The notes under the pieces are model-generated. The model had not been told where the DNA came from and ran no database searches. It saw only the letters and a program-made list of their open reading frames with translations. A stretch of 64,000 nt of DNA from Bombardia bombarda (taxonomy: Eukaryota > Ascomycota > Sordariomycetes > Sordariales > Lasiosphaeriaceae), in the NCBI GenBank assembly GCA_030512295.1, contig JAULSR010000003.1, positions 2,852,001 to 2,916,000 on the forward strand, read 5' to 3'. Below, one piece after another: positions 1 through 11,092 of the stretch. Position numbers and translations under genes: made by a program. The stretch's first letter is position 1, and every line of letters starts with the position of its first letter.

Positions 1-963
1 CAAGACAACACCTCATCACGCAGCCATCACCTAAACACCCATGTAACTAAACGCAATGTATTCTCATAACTAAGCTCTCTCTGAAATGAGAAAAATCAAG
101 GTATCCCGATATTAAGTAACGTAAAAAGTGCTCATGTGTATGTGTATATACGCGCGCGCTTTGTGTGTGTTTGTTGATATCTCATCAAGATAAACCCCCC
201 CTCACCCTTATTTTCCCTCCCCCTCAGCTCGACCTCGCCAGAGCTAGCCAGCAGACAGCCACAACAGGCCCCATCACCACCAACAACTTGAGTACTAGAC
301 ACTACCAATAATACAGAAAAATACCTTATGATATGCTGGGGGAGAAAGGGTGACAAGGGCAGAACATAGGAAGTAGGTGTATTTCATTCGCCCAACCTTT
401 CACCTGTTTTTTGTGTTGTTTTCCAGCCCCGCATGTCGTCGTCGGCGCGTTATCCCAGGTTGAACATCTATCCACTTGTACTCCTGCGTGGACTGGACCA
501 GATGTTCACTCAACTCAATGAAAAAGGCACTAAGCAGGAAGAGCAAGAGTAAGGGAAAGCAGATGCAGCCAAGGACATCGTCAAAGGGGCATCACCTGCT
601 TCCCGTCCAAACAAAAATTACTCAAAACTTGCAATGCCCGACGATCTTTCGAGCGAGACCTCTCCTATCTCTCTTCAAGCCGTGTCCCAAATGACTGACG
701 ATCAACGAACTTGAGGTAGAAATATTCCAAACCCCAATAAACCCAGTGTTTAGAGGGCGAAAGGTGAAGCTGTGAAAGAAGAGGAAATTCGAATATGATT
801 GATGCCCGCCGGTAGCAATAGCCAGCCCGGTATGAGGAGGCATAGCAAAAGAGATAGCCCTGAACCGACCAAAAAAAGTATTGTTCCCAGACGCCATGCA
901 CGCCCAACGATACAAGCCCTTACTGATGATATGGAAACGACGCGTAATATGTTTTCGTGAGTG
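1..963. other. intergenic, no gene recognised
   Basis: No reading frame here has convincing codon use or a recognisable domain. The stretch lies downstream of the SWIB-domain gene that ends at 964 on the minus strand and probably holds its 3' UTR. A short alternating purine-pyrimidine run (GT repeats and CGCGCGCG) lies near 140-170. Otherwise I see nothing. Confidence 0.5.
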
Positions 964-2135
964 CTACTGCTCCTCTTCAACGGGATAAAGCTGGTGGCCG
1001 AGCAGCTTGTTCATCTGAAACATGTCGACTCGAGTCTGCTTGAAAATTGCTTGCATCTTTTCGTCGCATAATATTTGTCGCCTGTCGCTGGGGTCCTGCA
1101 GGTCGTTGCCCTTGATGTATTCCCATAGCTTCTTGACGACCTGGGGCCGGGATAGCTGTGTTTTGTCGAGTATTGTTAGCATTACCCGTCTTGAGTCTAG
1201 ACAACACTGGCGCTTCGTCCTCGGGAAAGAAGGAAAACAAACCTGTTGCTCTCCGCATAGCTCGGCAAGCGGGTAGCTCAGGGTAAAAGGCTTTTGAAAG
1301 CCACCGCCTGCCTTGCGCTTCTTGGTTGCGCCTGCATCCGAGCCATCCACATCACTTTCATCATCGGAGCGTACGCGCTTATCGCTCTTCTTCTTGGGCG
1401 TCTTGGCTTTAGGTTTTGCCTTTGCCTTCTTAGTCACCTTGGTAGCACCACCGCCACGGGTGAGTGGCCCACGCGAGAGTCTGTTTTCTTGTGCTTGGAG
1501 CTCAGCTGCTAGACGAGCATCGGCATCCTCATCCGAGCTTTCGCGCTTCACCTTCTTCTTGGCCGGGGGGAGCGAGACCTTGATCTCGCCGTTGGCGTCG
1601 TCGTCGTCATAGTCTACCTCAGCGTAGTCCGAGGGGGAGTGTCCGTTGGTAGCCTCATGCTTAGGGGACGATTCGGGGGCGGCGCCCGAGGGAGGTGTCG
1701 GTATTGTTTGGGTGGCATTGGTAGATATGGCATCGAACCGAGCCTCGATCAGACTCTTGATCGCAACCTAAGTAGTCGAGTAGAGAGAAGTTAGCGGCGG
1801 GGTCTTGGCCAGATAAGATGGAGGAAAGGAAGCAAAGCAGGACAAACCTTTTGGCTGTTGAGGTCTTTGCCAATGGCAGCCTCGAGTCCCGAGCGGATCT
1901 TCTTGCGCGTTACCGTCTCGAGGTCAGCGGCTGCAAGGATGCCGTCGATGATGCGGGTGTATTCCGCCTTCTCCTCCGCGCTTACTGTGGCAAAAAAAAA
2001 AAGGTTAGCAACCAAGGTTAATAGGTAGGTTGTCGACTCGACGCAGCGCAGCCAACGCAAGCAAGCAAAACACGCGCGAGAGACATCCAACAACTAGGAC
2101 AAGATAGATGGGTCTGGCATACATGGGGACGACAT
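964..2135 (-). CDS. DEK_C and SWIB/MDM2 domain protein (UAF30/TRI1-like)
   Basis: Predicted 288-aa nuclear protein in four exons: 2135-2123, 1984-1848, 1767-1243 and 1155-964. The first exon is only 13 nt and its ATG joins in frame to the DEK_C part (MSSPLSAEEKAEYT). Residues about 9-65 form a DEK_C-type helical domain (IIDGILAAADLETVTRKKIR, then AIKSLIEARFDAI). A long acidic and lysine-rich linker follows (KKAKAKPKAKTPKKK). Residues about 207-285 form a SWIB domain (PFTLSYPLAEL, VVKKLWEYIKGNDLQDP, RQILCDEKMQAIF, NKLLGHQLYP). Yeast proteins with this layout are Uaf30, a subunit of the RNA polymerase I upstream activating factor, and its paralogue Tri1. A role in rDNA transcription or chromatin is therefore inferred, not shown. 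Assignment to the family is firm. Which of the two yeast proteins it matches is not. Confidence 0.88.
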
Positions 2136-4467
2136 TGTGTGGATGTGACACGGCGCATCAATGGAGGGCGGGGGCCGGGCACTGCTGGCGTGGTCGGGCT
2201 GCAACGTGGTCGAGCACAGCGGGCACCGCGTGACGTGCTCGCGGCAGACCCCGTCAGGAAACACGCAGGTGGGGTTAGGTGCGGCGGGCCCAGGCCAATG
2301 ACGAAAACCGCCCTGCGCTGCGCGTCTCAGAAACAGAGGCTGTGCCGAGTTGCGCCTCGACGAGCAGGAATCCAAGAATCTGCAGCACTCGTAATTGCTT
2401 GCGTTTGAGGCTCAAGGATGTGAGGTGAGGGTAAGGTATGGTAGAGAGAGCTGGTGGTTGGTGGTTGGTGGTTGGTGGTGGTGGTGTTGGCGGTGGCTAG
2501 CGTGGCGTGGATTGGTGGGTAGCGGTACTTGGTACACTAATAGGTGTGGTGCAGAGCTGCAGACGGACCGCGACGGTGGAAGGCAGGCAGAGAATAGGGA
2601 TCGGCTGGCTGTTCACGATGCCTGGGGCGATGGGACTGGGAAAATGACGGAGCGGGCCCGAGCAAGCCACCGACCGACCTTGCAACGAGCTAAACCCAGC
2701 AAGGGACGAAAACGTGGAGAAAGATCCGCTTTGGAACGACACGGGGGGGGCACTGCCAGCAAAATCGCAGTGCAATCGCTCGCCAATACTCTCTCGCCCT
2801 TGAGGGGAAAATGCTTGTTTGTTGTCTACCTTAGGTAGGTAAAAATTGGTAGAGGCAGGTGGTGTGAGGTGAAAGACGGCGGCCAATCTGTGCTACCTGT
2901 GGACTTCAGCGGGCCTGAGGAGCTTTGACTCTGTGATGATAATCTCAACAAGGTTGACGAGGCAGAGCGGGAATTCAGGTCTGTTGGCGGAGTTCACAAC
3001 CGCTGTGGAAGTTGTCTGGTTCCATGTCTTGTTGTCCGGTTCGGGTTCGAAGTCGGGCAATAGGTATGTGAGGCTTTGTGGCTGGGATGGCTCGATGGCT
3101 GGACCGAGGTGGGGGAGCTTCCAGTGGCATCAATCCTTCCGAGATCCTGTCCAATCAATTTCCCGAATTGCGACTCCGGCGATTGCAACTGGCGGCACTT
3201 GTTGAGCCGCCGCCTTAATTGGGGCGTCCCACGTGATGCTTCCGCGCAGATAGGGAAGCCAAGAACAGCTGCTCAGTCGAAAGCCACTCAAAAACGGGGC
3301 GGGAATTTAGAGTTCAGTCAGTCAGCCCACCACAGTTCCCTTTTCGTCAGTTTTTACGACACGACTTGAGGGAAAAGAAAATGAAAAAAGAAAAAAGAAA
3401 TCAAGCAATTGACACCAGTCCATCTTCACGCTGATATAATAAGAGTATGGACAAGATTTCATGGGGATGGGGGCTGCTATTGTCTTTGTTCCACAATTCC
3501 GGTTGCAGCAAGGCATTCATCCCCAATTCTCCAATTATCCAACATCCATGAAGCTTTGGTTCGCTGGCGCTTTCAACCGCGGAAACTTCCATGGACCACG
3601 ACGCAACGTGCCCCCACCATCGAACCCCAACTCCCATCTCCAACCGCCAATTCACCCTAGCCACATTTACCTTACCTTCACCATCCTGGTTCTTGGCTCC
3701 TTGGATACAGTTATCCAGGGTCTGCCTGACTTGAACCCCTCATGAGCCTCCCTTCGCAAACCATGATTTCTGGTAACGTTTTCAATCATGTTGTTGAATC
3801 ATTACTGAGTAATTCTTCACTTCTTCCCAAAGAAACCACAAGACAGATACAAAAGAACGATAGAAATCCAAGACACATTCTATGCTACCGATCGCCCGGC
3901 CAACGTCAGAGCAGTTTGCCCTAACCCCTATTTTCAATTCCACGACTCTTCTCTCTGTTCTTATCTCAAATAAAAGGCCAATTTGAATTTCCAAGCCTCA
4001 AAGTTGACCCAGGCACTCGGATCAGTACCTTGCATGCCATTGTCTTTTCTTTATCACACTGATGCAACGGTTAAGCCGTTGGATTATATGTCCTTCTGAG
4101 ACATCCGGCCTTATCTGCATGTCAGACCTTGCTGGTATCATCTGCCTTTGGTCCCCAGCTAACTACCCACCCGAATAGGTAGGGCCTCATGCGGGGTATA
4201 GGCTGTCGGTAAATGTCTATCCAATTACATACCCGGCGTGCCTCGGTCATACTGGGTCGTGTTTTCCATGGAGGACGGCAAGTTGGCAAGTACCGCTTGT
4301 ATCTATATGAAAATGGTTCATATGAATGAGAGGAAGGTCGTTGATAGACCTCGTACTTCATGCATATATACACATACACTAACTACCCTTTACCATCTCA
4401 AGAGAACCAGCTGGGGATAACATATAATACTACTTACATAACCCACCACCATCCAAACCCAAACCCA
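2136..4467. promoter_or_regulatory. divergent intergenic region between SWIB gene and FAD monooxygenase
   Basis: About 2.3 kb without a convincing gene, lying between divergently transcribed genes, so it should carry both promoters. The part next to the SWIB gene (2135-2560) is GT/GG-rich on the plus strand. ORFs of 60-147 codons occur on both strands but look like random translation. The last 100 bp before 4468 are rich in CA and CCA and look like a leader for the monooxygenase. Confidence 0.5.
4065..4081. promoter_or_regulatory. palindromic CGG-N5-CCG site, candidate Zn2Cys6 regulator site
   Basis: The sequence CAACGG-TTAAG-CCGTTG is a perfect 6-bp inverted repeat with a 5-bp spacer, containing CGG-N5-CCG. 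Dimeric Zn2Cys6 regulators bind paired CGG triplets in this arrangement. It lies about 390 bp upstream of the monooxygenase ATG, and a Zn2Cys6 gene sits just beyond that enzyme. Binding is inferred from the pattern only. A 6-bp palindrome can occur by chance. Confidence 0.3.
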
Positions 4468-5754
4468 ATGGCCACCTACCCCCGCCTCCCCCCCTCAGGA
4501 ATCTCCGTCCTCATCGTCGGCGCAGGCTTCGCCGGCCTCACCGCCGCCATCGAGTGCGACCGCAAGGGCCATCGCGTAACCCTCTTCGACAAGTCCCCCG
4601 CCCTCTCCCCCCTCGGCGACATCATCAGCTTTGGCCAAAACTCCTCCCGCCTCTTTGCTAAATGGCCTGGCGTGCTCGAGGCCCTGCAGCCCATCGTGCA
4701 CAAGAGCGAAGCCGTCCTCTTCCGCGACTGGCACGGCAAGTACGTCACCACCCAGTCCTTCGCCGAGGAGCACCGCGCCTGGGGCCCGCGCGTCAACGGC
4801 CACCGCGGCGAGATCCACCAGCTTTTGTACAACCACGCGAAAGTCCGCGGGATCGACATCCGGCTGGGTTGCAATGTGGTTGACTATTTTGAGACGGATA
4901 GCGAGGCGGGCGTGGAGCTGGCGGGCGGGGAGCGCTTCACGGCGGACGTGGTGCTCGCGGCCGAGGGCGTGAGGTCGCCGGGGAGGAAGCTCGTGCTGGG
5001 GTTTGAGGACACGCCGCAGCCGTCGGGGTATGCTGTGTTTCGGACGTGGTATCCGTCGGATGAGTTGTTGAAGAATGAGAAGACGAAGCATTTGGTTGAG
5101 AATGGGGATTCGCATACTGCGTGGATCGGGCCGGATATTCACTTCCTTGCGGCGGCGATCAAGGATGGTAAGGAGATGAGCTGGGTGTGCACCCACAAGG
5201 ACGAGGGCGGCATTGAGGAGAACTGGCAGTTTCCCGGCAAGCTGGAGGACGTGCTGCGTGTGCTCGACGGGTGGGACCCCGTGGTGCTGGAGTTGGTCAA
5301 GGCGACGCCGCCGGACCGGTTGTTTGATTATAAGCTCGTCTTCCGCGACCCTTTGCCAACCTTCACCTCGCCCAAGGCGCGAACCGTGCTGATTGGCGAT
5401 GCGGCGCACCCGTTCCTGCCGACGTCGATCCAGGGCGCTAGCCAGGCTATGGAGGATGGGGTTGTGATGGCCGCTTGCTTGGACAAGGTTGCTGGGCATC
5501 CGGGGCTGGTGGTGCAGGACGCCGTACGGGTGTGGCAGAAGATTCGCTATGACCGCGTGCACAAGATCCAGGCCACGGGCGTGTCGACGCGCGAGCAGTG
5601 GCACAAGGCGGACTGGGATGCGATTTGGGCGAATCCGGAGTCGATGCATTTGCCCAGGGAGGCGTGGATTCTTGATTTCGACCCTGAAGCGGACGCGTAT
5701 GCTCGGTTTGATGGACTGGTGGAAGAGCTCATATCCGGTGAACTAACGGCATGA
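4468..5754 (+). CDS. FAD-dependent monooxygenase (salicylate hydroxylase-like)
   Basis: Single-exon gene for 428 aa. It is a flavoprotein hydroxylase of the aromatic-ring monooxygenase type, using NAD(P)H and O2. The Rossmann FAD motif is at residues 14-24 (VLIVGAGFAGL), with the acidic residue that contacts ribose in RVTLFDKS at about 36-43. The middle motif is ADVVLAAEGVRS, where the family usually has GADG. The second FAD motif, GDAAHPFLPTSIQGASQAMEDG, starts near residue 310 and contains the GD signature. The frame is open 36 codons further upstream, but the ATG at 4468 follows CCCAA and starts directly before the FAD fold, so I chose it. No signal peptide is seen. The substrate cannot be told from sequence. 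The gene is convergent with a Zn2Cys6 regulator 286 bp downstream, a common arrangement for a catabolic or secondary-metabolism enzyme and its regulator. Confidence 0.88.
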   Translation: MATYPRLPPSGISVLIVGAGFAGLTAAIECDRKGHRVTLFDKSPALSPLGDIISFGQNSSRLFAKWPGVLEALQPIVHKSEAVLFRDWHGKYVTTQSFAEEHRAWGPRVNGHRGEIHQLLYNHAKVRGIDIRLGCNVVDYFETDSEAGVELAGGERFTADVVLAAEGVRSPGRKLVLGFEDTPQPSGYAVFRTWYPSDELLKNEKTKHLVENGDSHTAWIGPDIHFLAAAIKDGKEMSWVCTHKDEGGIEENWQFPGKLEDVLRVLDGWDPVVLELVKATPPDRLFDYKLVFRDPLPTFTSPKARTVLIGDAAHPFLPTSIQGASQAMEDGVVMAACLDKVAGHPGLVVQDAVRVWQKIRYDRVHKIQATGVSTREQWHKADWDAIWANPESMHLPREAWILDFDPEADAYARFDGLVEELISGELTA

Positions 5755-6040
5755 TACCTGATGATTCACGTCCTGTTTTTACACATAGAGGTGTGGCTCT
5801 GGCCTTGGCATAGTCTCAGAGTAGCGTTGAGGTGTTGAAGTGGCATTTGATAAACGGATTATCTATGCTGCTCATTCTTATCGTCAAACTGTTTCTACCT
5901 TCCAATGTGACTTCGCACGAGACCTAGATCCCCCGGCCGTAAATTCTGATTATCCCGACCGCGTTAAAACTTGAGGTCGTTTAGACGATATAAAGTAACT
6001 AGTACCACATCCCTTCCAATGGAGTTAAACTTTTTTGACT

Positions 6041-8450
6041 TCAAAAGTAGTTGGCCAGATCAATGTGCCCATCCGTCTCAAGCAGCGGAAAGAGATTCAG
6101 CGCCCCAAAGGTATGTTCCGGATCAGAATCCAAAGAACCACCCATGAGAGAAAACTCCGGTGTGATGGGCAGCGATTCCGTCAGCCCCAAGAACGTACTC
6201 TCAAAATCAAAGCTAAACCTCGGCGACATTCCTGCTGCTCCAGGACCACCAACGCTACTATGGACAGCCCGGGTCCTCTCCGGCTTGTTTAAACTCTTGG
6301 TAGCATGAACAGAACTTTCAAACAGATTCATGCTCTGACGGCCAGGCGAAGACCGCCGCTGCTCGTCATTACCCCGAGGCTCGCGAGGAATAAGGCCAAA
6401 GAGCTGTGATGAGCTCTCCGTCCTTTCCAGCCTCTCCTGCATCTCCTTCTTTTCCAGATACTGCAGAGCCGTGGCGAGCAGAGATTTGGCAATAAGTGAG
6501 TATTGCACAGCGTGCGCGTCGGCCTCTGCGAAATACTCCAGCGCGGTGATGGAAGCACGACAGGACTTTTCGATGGCGCGGCCAAACCCGCCCAGAAGGC
6601 CCAGGCCGAGAACGAGCGATGAGGCGAAAATCCAAGACCTGCAATAGTAGAATAGTAAGTCAGGTAGAACTCGACTTGGGTGAGATCAGCACTTACACTA
6701 TCACAGGTGCACGCCTCGTCATCAGCCCCCTTTCAATGAGATCGTGTACCGGGTCCACCATCAGGCTCGCGGCATCGATACACGCATCAGCAAGCTTAGA
6801 CCTCCCAGACACCAGCCCGCGCCTGTCAAACACCGCCGATGACGGCCCCTCTGATAACCTACGACGCAGTTCCACCATCAAAAACGGCCGCGAAACCAAA
6901 ATCACAGCATAATAATAAGACGACAACACCTGACACGCGCCATTCACCGTCCCCGCAGGCTGGCCACCGTCACTATCCCCTTCCACCCCCTTCCCCTCAA
7001 TAACATCCTTCAACCGCTGCAGCCACCGTGCCGACCAATCCCTCAGCTCCCTCGATATCCCCTCCGTCAACACCGGCGATATCTTCCGCCTCGAATACAC
7101 CTCCAGCACAATCCCCTCGGTAATTAAGAAAATCTGCACCGACGCATTCAACAAATCAAGCCTCTCCTGCCCATCCTCCTCCACCTCCCGATACGACACC
7201 GTACAATCCACATCCGACGTCACCGGCGGGCGGCCCATCGACGTGCTCAGAAACAGGTCCACGACCCGCAGGCTCTTCCAGATGCGATCGCGCTGGCGAT
7301 GAGTCTCAGCACTACCAAAGCGCGCGTTGACCGCGGTGCGGTGAATACCAATGGAGTGGGCGGCGCGCACGGCGTTGCCGAACAGGATGAAGGCGCCGTT
7401 GATCTGGCACGCGCCGAGCATGAAGAGCGTGATGAGGATGAAGACCTGCACGCTGCCGACGCCGAGGTCGGTGCCGAGGCTGGCGAAGGCGAGGTCCCGC
7501 GCGTGGTCAAAGTACTGCTGGGCTAGGCCCTCGTCGTCGTTGGATTTCTGCTGCTGGTAGCCGATGGCGAGGACGAGGTAGTGGGCTGCGTCGGTCATGG
7601 TGTCGCGGGGTTTGGTCGTGGTGGTGGTGGTGGTGGTGGTGGTGGTAGTCGCAGCCCAGGCCGAGATATCGTCGAGGAGGCGAGGGTTGAAGAGGTCGAT
7701 GAGGCCGACTGTTGCTTCGAGGTAGGCGGATACTGTGGATTCAATGTTGGTGGTGATGGGTGGAGGCAGTGCAATGCCGCCGCCACCCGAGGCGGATGGT
7801 CGCGAGTGCGCATTCTCTAGGGCCGAGTAGCCGCTTGTTTCGGGGGCGAAGGCGTGCGGGTCGACGCGGGTGGTGACGAGGCGGCGGACGGTCTGGAAGA
7901 AGGAGAGGGGCGCGCAGTCGCCGATAAAGATTAGCTTGCCTTGGGGGTCGCTGAGCAGGCGGGCTTCGCGGGGGACTTCGGTCTCGTCGTGTTCTTCAGC
8001 GGGGCCGAAGACTTGGTCTTGGTCGTTGTTGTGGTCATGATCGTGGTGACGGTCGTGGTGATCCAGTGGAGGGTGGTGGTGATTATCAAGGGTGGGTCTT
8101 GAAGATGGGATGGAAGGCCCGGGGGAATGGGTGGGGGTGGATGCGGCTGCTATCTCGGATGGAATTGGAGTTTGGTGGTGACGGCGGAGCTGGTTGATGC
8201 CGGGAGTGGTGATGGCGGGCCGAGGCGATTGGGGAGAACGACCGGGGTCCTGCGAGGTGGAGGCGGAGGCTCCCTCGGCGCGGGACGAGTGCGGGCGTCT
8301 CCTCTGCGCCGTGTAGCGACAGCCGTCGGGTTGATGGCGCCGCACGCAGTAACTGCATGGGGTAGTACCGCTGCACTTGATCTTGCGCAATTTGCAGATG
8401 TCGCAGGCGTTGGCCACGCGCGTGCGAATGTGCTGCGATCTGGTTTCCAT
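6041..8450 (-). CDS. Zn2Cys6 transcription factor with fungal-specific TF domain
   Basis: 783-aa predicted regulator in two exons (8450-6697 and 6638-6041). The intron has a GTAAGT donor, and the join restores the frame as VIVSWIFASS. The N-terminal binuclear zinc cluster has Cys at 16, 19, 26, 32, 35 and 44 (CX2CX6CX5CX2CX8C), with the basic KLRKIK loop. A disordered segment of about residues 50-170 is rich in His, Pro, Ser and Asp. A fungal transcription factor regulatory domain follows, with helical motifs such as GACQINGAFILFGNAVRAAH, GIHRTAVNARFG and WKSLRVVDLFLSTSMGRPP. A run of about 12 Thr near residue 270 comes from a trinucleotide repeat. The gene converges on the FAD monooxygenase and may regulate it. 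That link is inferred from position and from the palindrome at 4065. Confidence 0.88.
7616..7646. repeat. (GTG)n trinucleotide repeat coding poly-Thr
   Basis: About ten GTG units on the plus strand read as ACC/ACA threonine codons in the transcription factor on the minus strand. The repeat keeps the frame and is likely variable in length between strains. Confidence 0.8.
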
Positions 8451-9057
8451 GGTCCATCGCTGGCCGAGGCATCATGGAATTAATGTTGATGGAAAGGGAC
8501 AAAGACTACGCCATTGCAAAGGTTCACCGAAAAAGACGGGTACCTGACACGGGCACTAACGGTCTAGCGCGAGAGAGACAAAGCTCGATTAGGAACTTAA
8601 GGATGAATAACAGCTTTTAGCACCAGACGACGTCACTGGTTCAGGGAAAGCAGCGGAAAACAACGGCGCAAAAAATAAAACTTTATTCTGTGGCGGCTTA
8701 AAAGCAACTCGGCAACGTCCAACCTTTGATGTCTACCGCCAAGCCTACTAGTAGTCTGATCCATGACCCTGCTCGATGATGGTATCAACCACATGTCCCA
8801 TGGTATTTCCTGGTGTCTCAGATCGTGAGCAATCCACCCATCAATAGCAACCAAGCCTCCTCTCGAGGCTCTCATAAGACTAGATACGTGGTCATACCCC
8901 AACATGAATATCTCAACTCCATAAGCTGATTATGTATCCCCCAAAGCAAAATCTAGCAATCATTTCTCGTCATCCCCAATATCACATAATCAAATCCAAC
9001 CCCTATGCAAGCAAATATAGTAATAGCCAATGCATAAAGTCCCAAAGCGCACCATCC
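8451..9057. promoter_or_regulatory. intergenic between Zn2Cys6 gene start and the next minus-strand gene end
   Basis: This 607-bp stretch holds the promoter of the Zn2Cys6 regulator and the 3' region of the 404-codon gene ending at 9058. I see no gene or clear motif in it. Confidence 0.45.
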
Positions 9058-10272
9058 TCAGATACATGTCTTGAACAAGTCCTCAGCATACTGCACGCAC
9101 AGCTTGCCCGTCTTTCTCACATCCTCCAGATTCTCCGCCTTGTTCATGTGTTCGGTATACAGCTTCAGGCACTGCTCCATCGTCTTCTTGCGCTGGCTCT
9201 TTTCGCGGCGGGGACTGTTGGTCTCATTGTTGGCCGTGGCAGTGGCGGTAGCCCCTTCTTTCTTCATCTTGGCGCGGCGGGCCTTATCCGTGAGCGGAGT
9301 GGCAGTATGGTCAGGCGACGCAGCAACAGGAGCGGATGATCCAGGGTTGTTGTTGTTGTCTTTGCCTCTAAGTCGGAGGTAGTTGACGTCCTGAGAGACC
9401 TTCTTGAGCGTGTTGAAGAGGATGTCGAAGCGAAGGGCGGCGCGGGCCTCGTCGCACTGCCGGCGGCCTTCCAGGGCTGTGATGCTTCGTCTGATGGAGC
9501 GCATCTCTTTGCCGAACAGGTCGGGGTAAACGGTCAGCTTCTCGTCGAGACTTGCGAGCTGTTGCTGGATGGGGTGCATGTCATTGGGTGCTTCTTGGCT
9601 GTCGCCGGCAACGGAAGAGGCTTCTTCGTTCTCATCATTCTTGTCATCACCTTCGCTCTCATCGTTGTTGTCGTTATCATTGACGCCGTTATTCTCGTCT
9701 GCGCCATTCATCTCAATTTCAGAAGTCTCTGCCTCGGGAGCCTGGACAGGAGAGGTTGGCTGCTGCGCGCCAAAGAGCAGACGCTTGGTGGAGGACTTGC
9801 GGGGCTTTGGGGACTTCAAGTCTTGCCACTGCTCCATTCTCTCCCTCGGCTTGGCAGATTGACCCGCGTCCGCTGGCTCTACGTCTTTGTCCTTGTGAAG
9901 TTTGAAAGGATTTTCGTCGCCATTGGCAGCATTCACGACGAAGGGAGAGGGGTTAGTAGCGGAGGTGGGAAGCTCGGGCTCGGTCTCGGGCTGGTGCTCG
10001 GGCTGGGTCTTGGCCACAAGCCCAGGACTGCATGGAAACCAGTCCTCGAGGACAATGGGCTCCTCATCATAGGCCGCCGCATAGTTGTTCTCGGCACTGT
10101 TAATGTTCTCGTCATTCTTGTTGTTCTTGTGCGAGACTTTGGGGTGACGATGCTTCTTGCGGTGGCTCCTGGATCGCTTCGCGCGTTTGGCGGCGGGTGA
10201 TTCCAGCTGCTCCTCGCGGGGAGTCTTGCTGCTAGCGAGGGGCGAGGTAGCCCTGCGCTTTCGGGTGCTCAT
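9058..10272 (-). CDS. unknown basic/acidic nuclear-type protein
   Basis: Single-exon ORF of 404 aa with no domain I recognise. The N-terminus is strongly basic with likely nuclear localisation signals (STRKRRATSP, AAKRAKRSRSHRKKHRHPK). A middle acidic tract of Asn, Asp and Glu follows (about residues 195-225), then a helical segment (QQQLASLDEKLTVYPDLFGK, RSIRRSITALEGRR). A second basic patch (DKARRAKMKKEG, RREKSQRKKTMEQ) comes next. The C-terminal helix runs KLYTEHMNKAENLEDVRKTG. Most of the chain looks disordered. Its layout (basic or disordered part, then a helical part) recalls the tails of the proteins at 16372 and 19344, but I could not find convincing sequence identity. The length and the even codon use argue that it is real. 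Confidence 0.65.
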   Translation of the reverse strand: MSTRKRRATSPLASSKTPREEQLESPAAKRAKRSRSHRKKHRHPKVSHKNNKNDENINSAENNYAAAYDEEPIVLEDWFPCSPGLVAKTQPEHQPETEPELPTSATNPSPFVVNAANGDENPFKLHKDKDVEPADAGQSAKPRERMEQWQDLKSPKPRKSSTKRLLFGAQQPTSPVQAPEAETSEIEMNGADENNGVNDNDNNDESEGDDKNDENEEASSVAGDSQEAPNDMHPIQQQLASLDEKLTVYPDLFGKEMRSIRRSITALEGRRQCDEARAALRFDILFNTLKKVSQDVNYLRLRGKDNNNNPGSSAPVAASPDHTATPLTDKARRAKMKKEGATATATANNETNSPRREKSQRKKTMEQCLKLYTEHMNKAENLEDVRKTGKLCVQYAEDLFKTCI

Positions 10273-11092
10273 TTTGGGGTTTTGAAGATTTGATCGTGAT
10301 AGTTATGACCGAAGAAGACGATGAGAAATCGAAGGTGAAAATTTTACGAAGGCTCGCTCGTGCAGGTACTTGAAGGGCAAAATCTCAGTGCAGGGCACTT
10401 TTCAGATGAGATATCAGGACCAGAATGCAGTGACAGGCAGGAAAGGAAATGTACGCAACTGAGAAATGTACGCAACTGACTTTGTGGGTTGTCGAAAGGT
10501 GAGATGAAAATGAGCAGGTGGGGTGCTATGAGTTGCTCTTGGACAGAAGGTTCTAGGCTCTGAGGAATTTGATGACAAGAGTTTGGTAGGATCTCAGAAC
10601 TGGCAGTGGCTACCTCAGCTGGATGGAGTGCGGGTCTAGGGCATGAGGACGGCGACTTAGGAGGTGTTTAGCTGACGTAATAGATAGATGGATGGATGTT
10701 CAGGGGCAGGCAGTAATTACTTGGATTTTTAGCTACTGGTAGGGGCTAGATCTACGAACGGCCCACTGTGCAAGTCAATATACACAAGACTTGGGCATGT
10801 ATTAGGCGGCATAGGGAGGGACTGGGTTTGTATTCACCACTGAGTGCGCTGAATGGCTCTATCAGTACAACTGTAGGTGGGCAGCCAACTAATTACCTAC
10901 CTAGTAGTGATTAAGCTACCACTAGGAAGAGTACCTAGAGGTAAAACAAAGGGGTTGTTTTGAGCGACATAATCCATTATTTCCCATATTCCCCCTCTTG
11001 TCCAAACTCCCCATCAACCCGCGGCAAAATTGTCAAATAAACACAAGCTTTAATATAGCCAACATGTCGAAACAGAAGTGCCCACAGCCCGT
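10273..11092. promoter_or_regulatory. intergenic between two minus-strand genes
   Basis: This 820-bp stretch holds the promoter of the 9058-10272 gene and the 3' end of the 11093-11737 gene. It contains the 17-bp tandem duplication listed separately and several TAGGTA/TACCTA-like words. No gene is seen. Confidence 0.45.
10446..10479. repeat. 17-bp perfect tandem duplication
   Basis: GAAATGTACGCAACTGA occurs twice head to tail, about 175 bp upstream of the start of the 404-codon gene. It could be a recent slip duplication or a doubled regulatory site. Confidence 0.75.

Noticed and set aside
4495..5649. 384-codon minus-strand ORF under the FAD monooxygenase
   Set aside because: Arg/Pro/Leu/His-rich antisense shadow of a high-GC3 coding exon.
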